A DNA stretch of 64,000 nt from the NCBI GenBank assembly GCA_050250665.1, contig JBFWOF010000026.1, positions 1-64,000 of the forward strand. Direction: 5' to 3'. Of the stretch, positions 17,223 to 28,325 are shown one piece after another. The position numbers and the translations under genes were made by a program. The first letter of the stretch is position 1. Each line of letters begins with the position of its first letter. The notes beneath the pieces were generated by a model. It did not search any database, was not told where the DNA came from, and saw nothing but the letters and a program-made list of their open reading frames with translations. This stretch comes from JADKFD01 sp050250665 (GTDB lineage: Bacteria; Pseudomonadota; Gammaproteobacteria; Xanthomonadales; SZUA-5).

Positions 17223-19790
17223 ATGAGTTCAAGCGCCATGCCACAAGACCATAGTGATCAAAGCCACGTCGAGCGGGCGCGGGAAGAGTTGCGCACGCAT
17301 GCAACGAGCTTGATGCTGGCTTGGGAGAAACTCAATTCCAGCCGCTGGAATGCGGCGCATGGTCGAGGCCTGCAGTTGGCCGCGAAGCAATTGGTGCGTG
17401 CCTGTGAGCGTCTGCGCCTGTCCCTCTCGCGCAAGGCCGGCGAGCTCGAAACCTTTGTTCGCGTATTTGTCGACACCTCGCTGGTCCCGAACAACGAACA
17501 GCTGCGCACCCTGTCGGCATTGGTGAGCACACTGGCCAGCACCGTGCTGGCGCTGGACATGGTCAGTGCCAGCGAAGCGGAAACGAGCAAGCCGGTCGCA
17601 GCCCCAATCGCCGCAGCGCCGACCGCAGTGGCGCCCGCTGCAGTGGCGCCAGCTGCAGTGGCCAGCAACACCCCGATCCGCGCCGAATCCAGCACGCCGC
17701 CACCGGAGCCGCGTGCGCGCAGGGCAGTCCACGAGGATCTGATCGTTCTCATCGGTGACGCCGACGAGTTCGGCGTGGAGCTGGCCCCGGCCTTCGCCGA
17801 GCATGGCTACAGCGTCAAGAGCTTCACCCGCACCGAGCCGGCCCTGGCGCTGATGGCGACGATGATCCCCCGGGTTGTGGTGCTGGCGCCGGCCGCGGCC
17901 AATGCCATACCGATGCTGCGCCGTGTGGTGGTTGCCCGCGCCGAGCTGCAGGAATCGCACCGCGAGCCGACCCTGGCCGTGGTGACTCCGCGTCAGGACC
18001 TGGGACGCCGCCTGGTCGCCCTGCGTCAAGGCGTACGCTATTTCGAGCCACCACTGGACCCACTGGCCATGCTGGTGGCGCTGACCAGCGAAGCCGTCAC
18101 CGTCGGTTCGCCCAGCCGTGTGCTGCTGGTGGACGGCGATCGCGAACGCGGACACCAGTCGGCCAACTGGCTCAAGGAGGCCGGCTATACCGTGCGCTTC
18201 TGCCAGAATTCCGCCGACGCGCTGGACGCCATCGAAAGCTTCAAACCGCAGGTGGCAGTGATCGACGCCGACATGCGCGGCGCCGAATCGATGCGCCTGG
18301 TCAATGGTTTGCGCGACAATCCGCTGAGCGCCGACATTCCGGTGGTACTGGCGGCCAGCTCACGCGAGTTGGCGTTGCGCGAACAGGCCATCGCCGGCGG
18401 CGCCGACGAGTACCTGCTGAAACCGTTGAAACCACGGCATCTGGTCAGCGTCATCGAATCGCGACTCAAGCGCAGCAAGCGCTTTGCGCCGAAACGCTCG
18501 CTCGGCCGCGACGAATCCACCGGCCTGTATTCGCGTCGCGAGTTCATCGATCGGGCCGATGCCGCGGTGGGCCAGAAGAATGCCGTCGTGCTGTTCATCG
18601 TGCTGGATGAGCACGAGAGCCTGCGCAAGCAGCTGGGGATTTCCGGCCAGTCCCGACTGGATCTGGTGGTTGGCCAGGCCCTGAAGGAGAACCTGCGGGC
18701 CGAGGACATGCCGGCGCTGTATCAGGATTGCCGCTATCTGGTACTGCTGCGCCGCAGTGACCGCGCTGCGGCGCTGGCCAGCGCCGAGAACCTGCGCGAA
18801 AGCCTGGCCCGGCGGCGCATCCAGATCGGCGAGAGCGAGGTGCCGCTGCAGGCCAGTCTGGGGCTGGCCAACCTGGATGGCGACAGCGCCGACGTCGGTG
18901 TGCACAATGCCGAAGCCGCCGGTCTTGCCGCCATGCACCTGGGTGGCAATCGCAGCATGTGGTACGAAACCAGCAGCGCCAGCCTGATTCCGGCCGAGCG
19001 CGATTCGCAGCTGCGCGGGCTGATGCAGACCCGCCGCTTCGGCCAGTACATGGAAATTCGCGGCGCCCCGCTGCTGCCGTTGCGGGGTCGCGTACCGGGT
19101 CAATACGAACTGGCGTTGCAATGGCGGCCGGGCGGCAACGCCCAGGCGGCTGCCAGCCAGGCCGATATGGTCCGCCTGGCGCGGGACGCCGGTTGCGTCA
19201 AGGATTTCGATCGTTTTGTGGTCGGCGAGGCGCTCTCGGTACGCGCCGATCTGCTCAAGCGTGGTCGCCAGGTGCGCCTGGTGCTGGATCTGTCACCGTG
19301 GTCGCTGGACGACGGCGGTTTTGCCGACTCACTGGAACATCTGCTGCGTGAGCGGCGCCTGTCGGGCACCGGGCTGGCGTTGACACTGCCAGCGTCGGTG
19401 CTGGGCGATCGTGTGGATGCGCTGGTGGCACTGGCGCAACGCCTGAAGCCGCTGGCGATCCGCATCGGCTTGCGCGACATCGGTCGGGACATGACCCTGG
19501 TGCCACGTCTGCGCGGTGTTCCGGTGGACTATCTGCGCCTGGCTCCGGAGCTTTCGTCCGGCGTCAGCAGCGGCGACCGCGCCACCGAGCTACTCAGCGC
19601 GCTGATCCGCCGTGCCCATCAGGGCGGCATGATGGTGATCGGCTGCAGCGTCGACAATCGCGAGCAGGCCCAGCATCTGAAGCTGGTCGGCGTCGACTAC
19701 GCCGAAAGCCCCAGTCTGGGCGCACCCTCGACCCAGTTCGACTTCGATTTCGCACGCTGGATGACCGATCTGCAGAAGGCCCCGGCCTGA
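17223..19790 (+). CDS. Receiver/degenerate GGDEF/degenerate EAL signalling protein
   Basis: 855 residues. A helical N-terminus (1-115) and an Ala/Pro/Val linker (120-165) precede a receiver-like fold (~171-290) that lacks the phospho-acceptor Asp (VVVLAPAA at the site). A second receiver (~299-412) looks intact: Asp304/Asp306, phospho-acceptor region VIDAD (Asp348) and Lys400 (YLLKPLKP). Next comes a GGDEF-like domain (~430-590) whose signature is QDCRY (501-505) instead of GGDEF. An EAL-like domain (~600-850) lacks EAL and the DDFG-type motif. It is probably a non-enzymatic c-di-GMP sensor or scaffold, comparable in logic to FimX, though without a PAS domain (inference). GGGAG precedes the ATG at 17223. 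Confidence 0.8.
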   Translation: MSSSAMPQDHSDQSHVERAREELRTHATSLMLAWEKLNSSRWNAAHGRGLQLAAKQLVRACERLRLSLSRKAGELETFVRVFVDTSLVPNNEQLRTLSALVSTLASTVLALDMVSASEAETSKPVAAPIAAAPTAVAPAAVAPAAVASNTPIRAESSTPPPEPRARRAVHEDLIVLIGDADEFGVELAPAFAEHGYSVKSFTRTEPALALMATMIPRVVVLAPAAANAIPMLRRVVVARAELQESHREPTLAVVTPRQDLGRRLVALRQGVRYFEPPLDPLAMLVALTSEAVTVGSPSRVLLVDGDRERGHQSANWLKEAGYTVRFCQNSADALDAIESFKPQVAVIDADMRGAESMRLVNGLRDNPLSADIPVVLAASSRELALREQAIAGGADEYLLKPLKPRHLVSVIESRLKRSKRFAPKRSLGRDESTGLYSRREFIDRADAAVGQKNAVVLFIVLDEHESLRKQLGISGQSRLDLVVGQALKENLRAEDMPALYQDCRYLVLLRRSDRAAALASAENLRESLARRRIQIGESEVPLQASLGLANLDGDSADVGVHNAEAAGLAAMHLGGNRSMWYETSSASLIPAERDSQLRGLMQTRRFGQYMEIRGAPLLPLRGRVPGQYELALQWRPGGNAQAAASQADMVRLARDAGCVKDFDRFVVGEALSVRADLLKRGRQVRLVLDLSPWSLDDGGFADSLEHLLRERRLSGTGLALTLPASVLGDRVDALVALAQRLKPLAIRIGLRDIGRDMTLVPRLRGVPVDYLRLAPELSSGVSSGDRATELLSALIRRAHQGGMMVIGCSVDNREQAQHLKLVGVDYAESPSLGAPSTQFDFDFARWMTDLQKAPA

Positions 19791-19867
19791 GTTGTCGCGC
19801 TTCGCTGCGGGCGACACGCGCAGGAGCAATGGTTCTTTGCGGACAAGACCGCTGTTCTTCGCAGCGC

Positions 19868-22287
<2,420 letters not shown>

Positions 22288-22362
22288 CTGCGCGGCCAAT
22301 GTCATCGACCGCGCCCCGTGCCGGTCATTGCATACTGATTCCCTGATCCCAAGGACGTTCCG

Positions 22363-22845
22363 ATGAGAGCCTTTCCCCGTGTAGTCACCCTGACCCTCGG
22401 CCTGATCGCCGCCAGTCTGTTGCACGCCGCGCCGGTCGAACTCAAGGTGACCACGCTGGATGGCAAGGCCTTTGCCGTGTCCGACCATGCCGGCCAGTGG
22501 ATCGTGGTCAACTACTGGGCCACCTGGTGCGGCCCGTGCATCAAGGAAATGCCGGAACTCGATGCGCTCGACCGCGAGCGCGATGATGTGCTGGTGCTGG
22601 GATTGGCCTTCGAAGACACCTCTGCCGAAGACCTGCAGCGCTTTCTCGGCAAGCATCCGGTGCAGTACGCCATCGCCCCGGTCGATGTCTATGCCCCGCC
22701 CGAGGCCTTCGCCGTGCCGCGGGGATTGCCGACTACACATCTGCTCGGTCCGGACGGCACCTTGCGTCAGAGTTTCATCGGCCCGGTGACCCGTGCCGAT
22801 CTGGAGCGGGCGATCGCCAGCAATCCCCCTGAGATCAAGCGCTGA
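22363..22845 (+). CDS. TlpA-like periplasmic thiol-disulfide protein
   Basis: 160 residues with a signal peptide (residues 1-22, ending LLHAA) and a thioredoxin fold carrying the redox motif WCGPC (55-59). GLPTTHLLGPDGTL near 126-139 contains the expected cis-Pro loop. It resembles TlpA/ResA reductases that keep periplasmic Cys pairs, such as apocytochrome c, reduced. The partner is not evident locally. The next gene, acylphosphatase, starts 10 bp after the stop, so the two may be cotranscribed. Confidence 0.85.
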   Translation: MRAFPRVVTLTLGLIAASLLHAAPVELKVTTLDGKAFAVSDHAGQWIVVNYWATWCGPCIKEMPELDALDRERDDVLVLGLAFEDTSAEDLQRFLGKHPVQYAIAPVDVYAPPEAFAVPRGLPTTHLLGPDGTLRQSFIGPVTRADLERAIASNPPEIKR

Positions 22846-22854
22846 GCCGACCGG

Positions 22855-23121
22855 ATGCCGGTCAGGCGCTACCTGGTCAGCGGCCGCGTGCAGGGCGTTT
22901 TCTTCCGCGCATCGACCCAGCAGCGCGCCCGCGAACTCGGCATCAACGGCCATGCGCTGAACCTCGCCGACGGCCGCGTCGAGGTGCTGGCGCAAGCCGA
23001 TGAAGCCACGCTGGCACAGCTGGAAAGCTGGCTCTGGCGCGGGCCACCGCAGGCCAGGGTGGATTCGGTGGCGGCGGAGGACAGCGGGGAATCGGTGCCG
23101 GTTGGATTCGGCACTGGTTGA
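22855..23121 (+). CDS. acyP: Acylphosphatase
   Basis: A small 88-residue enzyme hydrolysing acyl phosphates. The diagnostic phosphate-binding loop is present as SGRVQGVFFRAST (residues 9-21) with the catalytic-type Arg and the later Asn in HALNLADGRVEV. Length is typical (~90). It directly follows the thiol-disulfide gene. The gap after it (23122-23379) has no gene or clear repeat. Confidence 0.92.
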   Translation: MPVRRYLVSGRVQGVFFRASTQQRARELGINGHALNLADGRVEVLAQADEATLAQLESWLWRGPPQARVDSVAAEDSGESVPVGFGTG

Positions 23122-23379
23122 GATCGAGTGCTGAAGGCGAGGCCTCTCCGAGCCAACCTGCGGCAACACATTGATTTTCGCGATCGACAGACAGGGGCGG
23201 GGGCAGGCATCCAAACCCGCCGCAAGATCTGACCATGCGCCGACATGGGTCCCCTGCCCGCCGCCCCGTGCCCCCCTTTTCCCTTGTTCGATACGCGAAG
23301 AAGCGCAGCACCGCGGGCGACCTGGACTTCCGAGAACCCTGTGGCATCCTCTTCCGCCCGCCTTCCCCGATCCGCCGCC

Positions 23380-23931
23380 ATGCCCGATTCCCATCCGGTC
23401 ATCCACACCGAACGCCTGATCCTGCGCCCGCCGCTGCTGGAAGATCTGGAGCGCTGGGTCGAGTTCATGTCCGACCCGGAAACCGCCAGCTTCATCGGCG
23501 GCGTGCAGCCGCGACAGATGGTCTGGCGCAGCCTGATGTGCATGGCCGGCGCCTGGGCACTGAGCGGCGTCAGCATGTTCTCGGTGATCGAGCGCGACAG
23601 CGGCCGCTGGGTCGGCCGGCTGGGGCCCTGGCAACCCGAGGGCTGGCCCGGCACCGAAGTCGGCTGGGGCCTGCACCGCGATGCCTGGGGCAAGGGCTAC
23701 GCGCAGGAGGGCGCGCGCGCCGCCATCGACTACGCCTTTGACCAGCTCGGCTGGACCGAAGTGATCCATTGCATCGATCCGGACAACAAGCCTTCGCAGC
23801 GCGTCGCCCAGGGCCTGGGTTCGACATTGATTGGCCCCGCCACCCTGCCCGCGCCTTTCGAGCACCTGCCCTGCGAGAAATGGGGGCAGACCCGCGAGCA
23901 ATGGCGCAGCCGCGCTCGCCAGGGGCTTTGA
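23380..23931 (+). CDS. GNAT-family N-acetyltransferase (RimJ/RimL-like)
   Basis: 183 residues with the GNAT fold: ERLILRPPLLEDLERW at the N-terminus, WQPEGWPGTEVGWGLHRDAW in the centre, and the acetyl-CoA loop AWGKGYAQEGARAAIDYAF near 107-125. A DPDNKPSQRVAQGLG strand follows. The substrate is not predictable from sequence. The start at 23380 (MPDSHPV) is the natural Met for this family. The frame is open upstream to 23245 with no support. Confidence 0.85.
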   Translation: MPDSHPVIHTERLILRPPLLEDLERWVEFMSDPETASFIGGVQPRQMVWRSLMCMAGAWALSGVSMFSVIERDSGRWVGRLGPWQPEGWPGTEVGWGLHRDAWGKGYAQEGARAAIDYAFDQLGWTEVIHCIDPDNKPSQRVAQGLGSTLIGPATLPAPFEHLPCEKWGQTREQWRSRARQGL

Positions 23932-23979
23932 GGAGGGCCGCGCGCCGGCGGTGACGTCATTGCGAGCCACCTGTGTCTG

Positions 23980-24006
23980 CCCGACATTGCGCACGGACCA
24001 TGAACC
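23980..24006 (+). repeat. 27-nt dispersed repeat, copy 3
   Basis: CCCGACATTGC followed by GCACGGACCATGAACC. It lies just before the inverted element at 24011. Confidence 0.7.
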
Positions 24007-24010
24007 CCTA

Positions 24011-24095
24011 GCGTCATTGCGAGCGCAGCGAAGCAATCCAGGGGCGTGCAGCGATAGCCTGGATTGCTTCGTCGCTGCGCTCCTCGCAATGACGC
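24011..24095. repeat. 85-bp inverted element, GCGTCATTGCGAG family, copy 1
   Basis: The left arm starts GCGTCATTGCGAGCGCAGCG and runs through GAAGCAATCCAG. The right arm starts CTGGATTGCTTCG and ends CTCGCAATGACGC. A second full copy is at 44438-44523 and a right-end fragment at 31265-31295. This is a widespread kind of non-coding inverted repeat in Proteobacteria. Confidence 0.88.
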
Positions 24096-24309
24096 ATCAA
24101 CAACTTACGATATGGGTTCATGGAGAGGGCACGCAACGGCAGCCTCACGGCAAGCTCTTGGTCTCGCGTGCCCTCATGCCCTCTCGCCCTCGCGCCCTCC
24201 AAACCCTGTTGCGCAAATGAGCCCATCGCCAGGAGCAACTGTAACTCCCTCGCCGCCGACCCCAAAGCCTGCGAAACTTGGCGACCACGCCACCGACACG
24301 GGAGCTGCC

Positions 24310-25098
24310 ATGGGCAAGACCAAGGGCATGATCAAGGGCAAGGACTACCGCAAGGCGCTGGAGCCGCTGCAGGAAGAACTCAACGTCATGCATCGCTGGC
24401 TGCAACACAGCGGACAGCGGCTGCTGGTGGTCTTCGAAGGCCGCGATACCGCTGGCAAGGGCGGCGCCATCAATGCCATCAGCGAATGTCTGAATCCGCG
24501 CGCCTGCCGGGTGGTGGCGCTGAGCAAGCCGACCGAGAAAGAGCGCACGCAGTGGTATTTCCAGCGCTATGTCGAGCATCTGCCGAGTGCCGGCGAGATC
24601 GTGCTCTTCGATCGCAGCTGGTACAACCGCGCCGGCGTGGAGAAGGTCATGGGCTTCTGCACCGATGCCGAATACGCGAGCTTTCTCGAAGACTGTCCCA
24701 AGTTCGAGCGCATGCTGGTCAACAACGGCATCCTGTTGTTCAAGTACTGGTTCGGCTGCGACCAGAAAGAGCAGGAGCAGCGCCTGGCCGAGCGCCTGAC
24801 GGATCCGATCAAGCGCTGGAAGATCTCGCCCATTGATCTGGCCGCGCGCGAACGCTATGCCGACTACACCGTCGCCCGCGACCGCATGCTCAAAGCCACC
24901 GATCTGCCGGAAGCGCCCTGGACTCTGGTCGACATGAATGATCAGAAACGCGGGCGGCTGAACACCATCCGTCATCTGCTCGATCATCTGCCCGATCACG
25001 AAGTGGCCATGGACCCGCTGGAGTTGCCGCCGCTGAGCAGGCGCCCCGCACGGGAGAGTTATCCGCGTGGCGTGAACCGGGCCAAAGCCGTTTATTGA
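24310..25098 (+). CDS. ppk2: Polyphosphate kinase 2 family protein
   Basis: Transfers phosphate between polyphosphate and nucleotides. The 262-residue product has the PPK2 core: Walker A EGRDTAGKGGAI (43-54), Walker B/lid start FDRSWYNRAGVE (100-111) and the conserved KYWFGCDQKEQEQR. A single PPK2 domain of this size fits class I (nucleoside diphosphate) or class III enzymes; I cannot separate them by eye. The N-terminus is Lys-rich (GKTKGMIKGKDYRK). It is monocistronic by spacing. The start at 24310 follows GGGAGCTGCC. Confidence 0.9.
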   Translation: MGKTKGMIKGKDYRKALEPLQEELNVMHRWLQHSGQRLLVVFEGRDTAGKGGAINAISECLNPRACRVVALSKPTEKERTQWYFQRYVEHLPSAGEIVLFDRSWYNRAGVEKVMGFCTDAEYASFLEDCPKFERMLVNNGILLFKYWFGCDQKEQEQRLAERLTDPIKRWKISPIDLAARERYADYTVARDRMLKATDLPEAPWTLVDMNDQKRGRLNTIRHLLDHLPDHEVAMDPLELPPLSRRPARESYPRGVNRAKAVY

Positions 25099-25171
25099 GG
25101 CCAGCCCGTGCTGGCCCGGGGCCGGCACTCGGATAGACTGAGTGCCGCAATCGCCCCCGAGGATGGTACGC

Positions 25172-26518
25172 ATGGTCTGCTTCAGAAGCTGCGCAATGTT
25201 CGGCTTGTCCCTATTCCTGGCCGCGCCGCTCGCGGGCGTCGCCGAGGATGAGGCCGACTGGTCTGGGCTGACCCCTTTCGGCGCGACCTTGAGCGGCAAT
25301 GCCGAAGGCACCATCCCGGCCTGGGAGGGCGGCATCCAGCAACCGATTGCAGCCTATGCCGGCCCGGGCACGCTGCATGCCGATCCCTATGCCGATGACG
25401 CCGTGCTGTACACGGTGAAGGCGGAGAATCTGGAACAGTACGCCGCGCTGCTGAGCCCCGGTCTGCAGGCGATGCTGAAGCGCTATCCGCAGAGCTTCCG
25501 CATTCCGGTCTATCCCAGCCGGCGCAGCCATGCGGCGCCGCAGTGGGTGTACGACAACACCCGCAAGAATGCGCAGAGCGCACGCCTGACCGAGGACGGC
25601 AACGGCATCGAAGGTGCCTACGGTGGCATCCCCTTCCCGCTGGCAAAGCTGCCGCTGCAGATCTACTGGAATCACGTCACCCGCTGGCGTGGACAGTTCA
25701 TTTCCAACGAGGGCACCGATGCCAGCGTCTATCCGGATGGCAAGCTCAGCCTGGTGTCGCGCAACACCGAGGTGAAGTTTCAGTACTATGACCCCGAGGG
25801 CAGCGCCGACACCCTGAACAACCGTCTGTTCGCGCTGAAGTCGGCGGTGACGTCGCCGCCGCGACTGGCGCGTTCGGGTGTGCTGGTGCACGAAACCCTG
25901 AATCAGGATGCGGCATCTCGCCAGGCCTGGGTCTACGACAACGGCCGCCGTCGCGTGCTGCGGGCGCCACTGCTGGCCTTCGACATGAGCGTCAGCGCGG
26001 CCGACGGCCTGATGACCGCCGACGACACCGATATGGTCAATGGATCACCCAGCCGCTTCGACTGGAAGCTGATCGGCAAGCAGGAAATGCTGATTCCCTA
26101 CAACAACTATGCGCTGGAACAGCTTGAAGTCGAGAAGCTGCTGACGCCCAATCATCTGAATCCTGATCAGACCCGTTTCGAGCTACACCGGGTGTGGGTG
26201 ATCGAAGCCACACTCAAGACCGAATGGCGGCATGTCTACAGCCGCCGAGTCTTCTATCTGGATGAAGACAGCTGGAGTGTCGCGATCGCCGATCAGTACG
26301 ACACCAATGACAAGCTATGGCGCGTCAGTCTGGCCTTCCTGAAGAACTTCTACGAGCTGCCGGCCACGCTGCCGGCGGCCTATGCCTTCCATGATCTGCA
26401 GTCCGGCCGCTACCACGTGCAGGGACTGGCCAGGGACAGCAAGGAAGCGATGACCCTGGAGCCGGTACCGGCCGACACCCAGTTCACGCCCGCCGCGCTC
26501 AGCAAGTTCATTCGCTGA
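25172..26518 (+). CDS. DUF1329 family secreted protein
   Basis: 448 residues with a signal peptide (hydrophobic run FGLSLFLAAPLAGVAE). The rest matches the DUF1329 family: LTPFGATLSGNAEGTIPAW near the mature N-terminus, GGIPFPLAKLPLQIYWNH, and FYLDEDSWSVAIADQYD. The family resembles LolB/LolA-like lipoprotein-binding folds. In Pseudomonas and relatives these genes sit beside a DUF1302 outer-membrane channel gene and often an RND exporter. Here neither neighbour is present. Start chosen at 25172 because GAGG lies 9 nt upstream; Met codons at 25142 and 25163 are alternatives. Confidence 0.85.
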   Translation: MVCFRSCAMFGLSLFLAAPLAGVAEDEADWSGLTPFGATLSGNAEGTIPAWEGGIQQPIAAYAGPGTLHADPYADDAVLYTVKAENLEQYAALLSPGLQAMLKRYPQSFRIPVYPSRRSHAAPQWVYDNTRKNAQSARLTEDGNGIEGAYGGIPFPLAKLPLQIYWNHVTRWRGQFISNEGTDASVYPDGKLSLVSRNTEVKFQYYDPEGSADTLNNRLFALKSAVTSPPRLARSGVLVHETLNQDAASRQAWVYDNGRRRVLRAPLLAFDMSVSAADGLMTADDTDMVNGSPSRFDWKLIGKQEMLIPYNNYALEQLEVEKLLTPNHLNPDQTRFELHRVWVIEATLKTEWRHVYSRRVFYLDEDSWSVAIADQYDTNDKLWRVSLAFLKNFYELPATLPAAYAFHDLQSGRYHVQGLARDSKEAMTLEPVPADTQFTPAALSKFIR

Positions 26519-26525
26519 TCCGAAA

Positions 26526-26553
26526 GCACGGGGCACGGGGCACGGGGCACGGG
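26526..26553. repeat. Tandem heptamer array, four GCACGGG units
   Basis: Four perfect units followed by GAAAGGCT, the same as at 3611-3673 but with fewer units. It lies 7 bp after the DUF1329 stop, in the convergent gap before the FrnE-like gene. Confidence 0.92.
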
Positions 26554-26584
26554 GAAAGGCTAAAACTCTTCGTGCCCTCGGCGC

Positions 26585-27235
26585 TTAGGCAAGCAGCGCC
26601 GCTGCCCTGGCAATGGCGTCGCCCAGCACCTCGGGCGGCTGCGCGCCGGAGACGCCTTCTCGCAGCTGCGGGAACACGAAGCAGGGCACGCCGCTGATAC
26701 CCACGCGTCGCGCCAGTTCCTCATCGGCACGCACCTCATCGGCAAAAGCGCTGCCGCTCAGCAAGGACTGCACCTGCTCATTGGCCAGTCCGCACTCCAC
26801 GCCCAGCTCTCGCAAGGTGGCGTGATCCGAGATCGCGCGTCCCTCATGCAGATAGGCCTGAAACAGGCGCTCCTTGAGTTCGGTCTGAAGCCCGTGCCGA
26901 TGCGCCAGCGCCAGCAGCCGGTGCGCATCGAAGGTGTTCGAAGGGCGGATGCGATCGAAGCGCAGATCCAGCCCGCGAGCGCGTCCGGCCTGCACCATGC
27001 GGGCGATGAAGCTCTCACCTTCGGCCCGGGTCTGTCCGTACTTTTCTGCCAGCCTGGCCGCATAGTCGACCTGCTCGGGCGCTTCCGTCGGCGCCTCCGG
27101 ATTCAGCTCGAAAGCGCGCCAGCGCAGCGACACCGGAACGGATGAGGCGGCCATTGCCTGTTCCAGCGAGCGCTTGCCAACCCAGCACCAGGGGCAAGCG
27201 ATATCCGACCAGATTTCAATTTGAACGGTGTCCAT
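26585..27235 (-). CDS. DsbA-family oxidoreductase, FrnE-like
   Basis: 216 residues of the DsbA thioredoxin superfamily without a signal peptide, so probably cytoplasmic. The redox motif is CPWCW (residues 14-18) in SDIACPWCWVGKR. The cis-Pro loop is GISGVPCFVF. FrnE-like features include FELNPEAPTEAP and the helical insert with NTFDAHRLLALAHRHG. Relatives act as protein disulfide isomerases or glutathione-dependent isomerases in stress and antibiotic pathways. The substrate here is unknown. It is the only gene in the set with a TAA stop. Confidence 0.88.
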   Translation of the reverse strand: MDTVQIEIWSDIACPWCWVGKRSLEQAMAASSVPVSLRWRAFELNPEAPTEAPEQVDYAARLAEKYGQTRAEGESFIARMVQAGRARGLDLRFDRIRPSNTFDAHRLLALAHRHGLQTELKERLFQAYLHEGRAISDHATLRELGVECGLANEQVQSLLSGSAFADEVRADEELARRVGISGVPCFVFPQLREGVSGAQPPEVLGDAIARAAALLA

Positions 27236-27285
27236 GGCACACAGTGTAGAAGACGCTGCGTGAGGTCGGGTGAAATCCGGTCACG

Positions 27286-28221
27286 TCAGCGCTCCACCGA
27301 GGGCGCTGCGGCATCCACGGCGACCACCCTGGCCGATTTCTGCCCGCGCCGCCAACCATCGGCGGCATAGAGCGCCAGTGCCGCCCAGATGCAGCCGAAC
27401 CCGACAGCCTGGGTGACATCGAAGCTTTCGCCCAGGATGAAGATGCCGCACAGCAGTTGCAGGCTGGGGCCGATGTACTGCAGCAGGCCGATCAGTGAAT
27501 AGGGTATGCGCCGCGCGCCGTAGGCAAATCCGATCAGCGGCAGCGCCGTCAGCGCACCACCGACGATCAGCAAGGCATCGGTGCGCAGATCGCCGCCGGC
27601 GAATACGCCCAGGCCCTGCCATTCGGTCCACAGCAACCAGCCCAGCGCCACCGGAAACAGGATCAGACTTTCGACGGCCAGACCGGGCACCGAATCCACC
27701 GCGACCAGCTTGCGGATCAGGCCATACACGCCGAAGCTGCAGGCCAGCGCCAGCGCGATCCAGGGCGGCTCGCCATGCACCAGCGCCAGCCACAGCACGC
27801 CCGCTGCGGCTATCGCCACTGCTGTCCATTGCGTCCTGTTGAGGCGCTCATGCAGCACCACCACGCCGAGCAGCACATTGACCAGCGGGTTGATGAAATA
27901 GCCCAGACTGGCCTCGACCACGCGACCGTTGGTGACCGCCCAGATATAGATGCCCCAGTTGACGCTGATCAGCACACTGGACAGCAGCAACATGCGCCCC
28001 ACCTTGGCACCGGACAGGGCTCGGCCCAGCCAGCTGCTGCCGTCACGAATCAGCAGGTAGCCAACGACGAACACGCCGCACCAGATCACCCGATGGGCAA
28101 TGATCTGCATCGCCGGCACCGCCTTCAGCAGATACCAATAGAGCGGAAACACCCCCCAGAGCACGAAAGCAGAAATCGCAGCGAGCAGGCCGCGGCGATC
28201 GACGGGTGGGGTGTGGGTCAT
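27286..28221 (-). CDS. rarD: RarD protein, EamA/DMT transporter
   Basis: 311 residues with ten hydrophobic segments in two EamA halves. RarD marks are the opening GLLAAISAFVLWGVFPLYWY, AHRVIWCGVFV, NWGIYIWAVTNGRVVEASLGY and GFAYGARRIPYSLIGLLQYI. The family is often called chloramphenicol-sensitive protein RarD, but the substrate is not established. The short basic C-terminus ends SVER. It is separated from the FrnE-like gene by 50 bp on the same strand, so cotranscription is possible. Confidence 0.9.
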   Translation of the reverse strand: MTHTPPVDRRGLLAAISAFVLWGVFPLYWYLLKAVPAMQIIAHRVIWCGVFVVGYLLIRDGSSWLGRALSGAKVGRMLLLSSVLISVNWGIYIWAVTNGRVVEASLGYFINPLVNVLLGVVVLHERLNRTQWTAVAIAAAGVLWLALVHGEPPWIALALACSFGVYGLIRKLVAVDSVPGLAVESLILFPVALGWLLWTEWQGLGVFAGGDLRTDALLIVGGALTALPLIGFAYGARRIPYSLIGLLQYIGPSLQLLCGIFILGESFDVTQAVGFGCIWAALALYAADGWRRGQKSARVVAVDAAAPSVER

Positions 28222-28325
28222 CGGGCGTCGGCAAGGTCCGGACGGCGGTCGGCGATACTACGCCGTCTGTCTGCGCCTACGCCAACGCCGCGAGCCGGTG
28301 GATGGCGGCGCACGCTCGCAGCCGG

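Larger units (their letters stand above)
23932..24309. other. Gene-free gap with dispersed repeats
   Basis: 378 bp between the acetyltransferase and PPK2. It contains a partial GGAGGGCCGCGCGC repeat (23933), one 27-nt repeat (23980-24006), an 85-bp inverted element (24011-24095), a copy of the ATCAACAACTT repeat and a GTGCCCTC-type low-complexity tract. No gene is seen. Confidence 0.65.
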
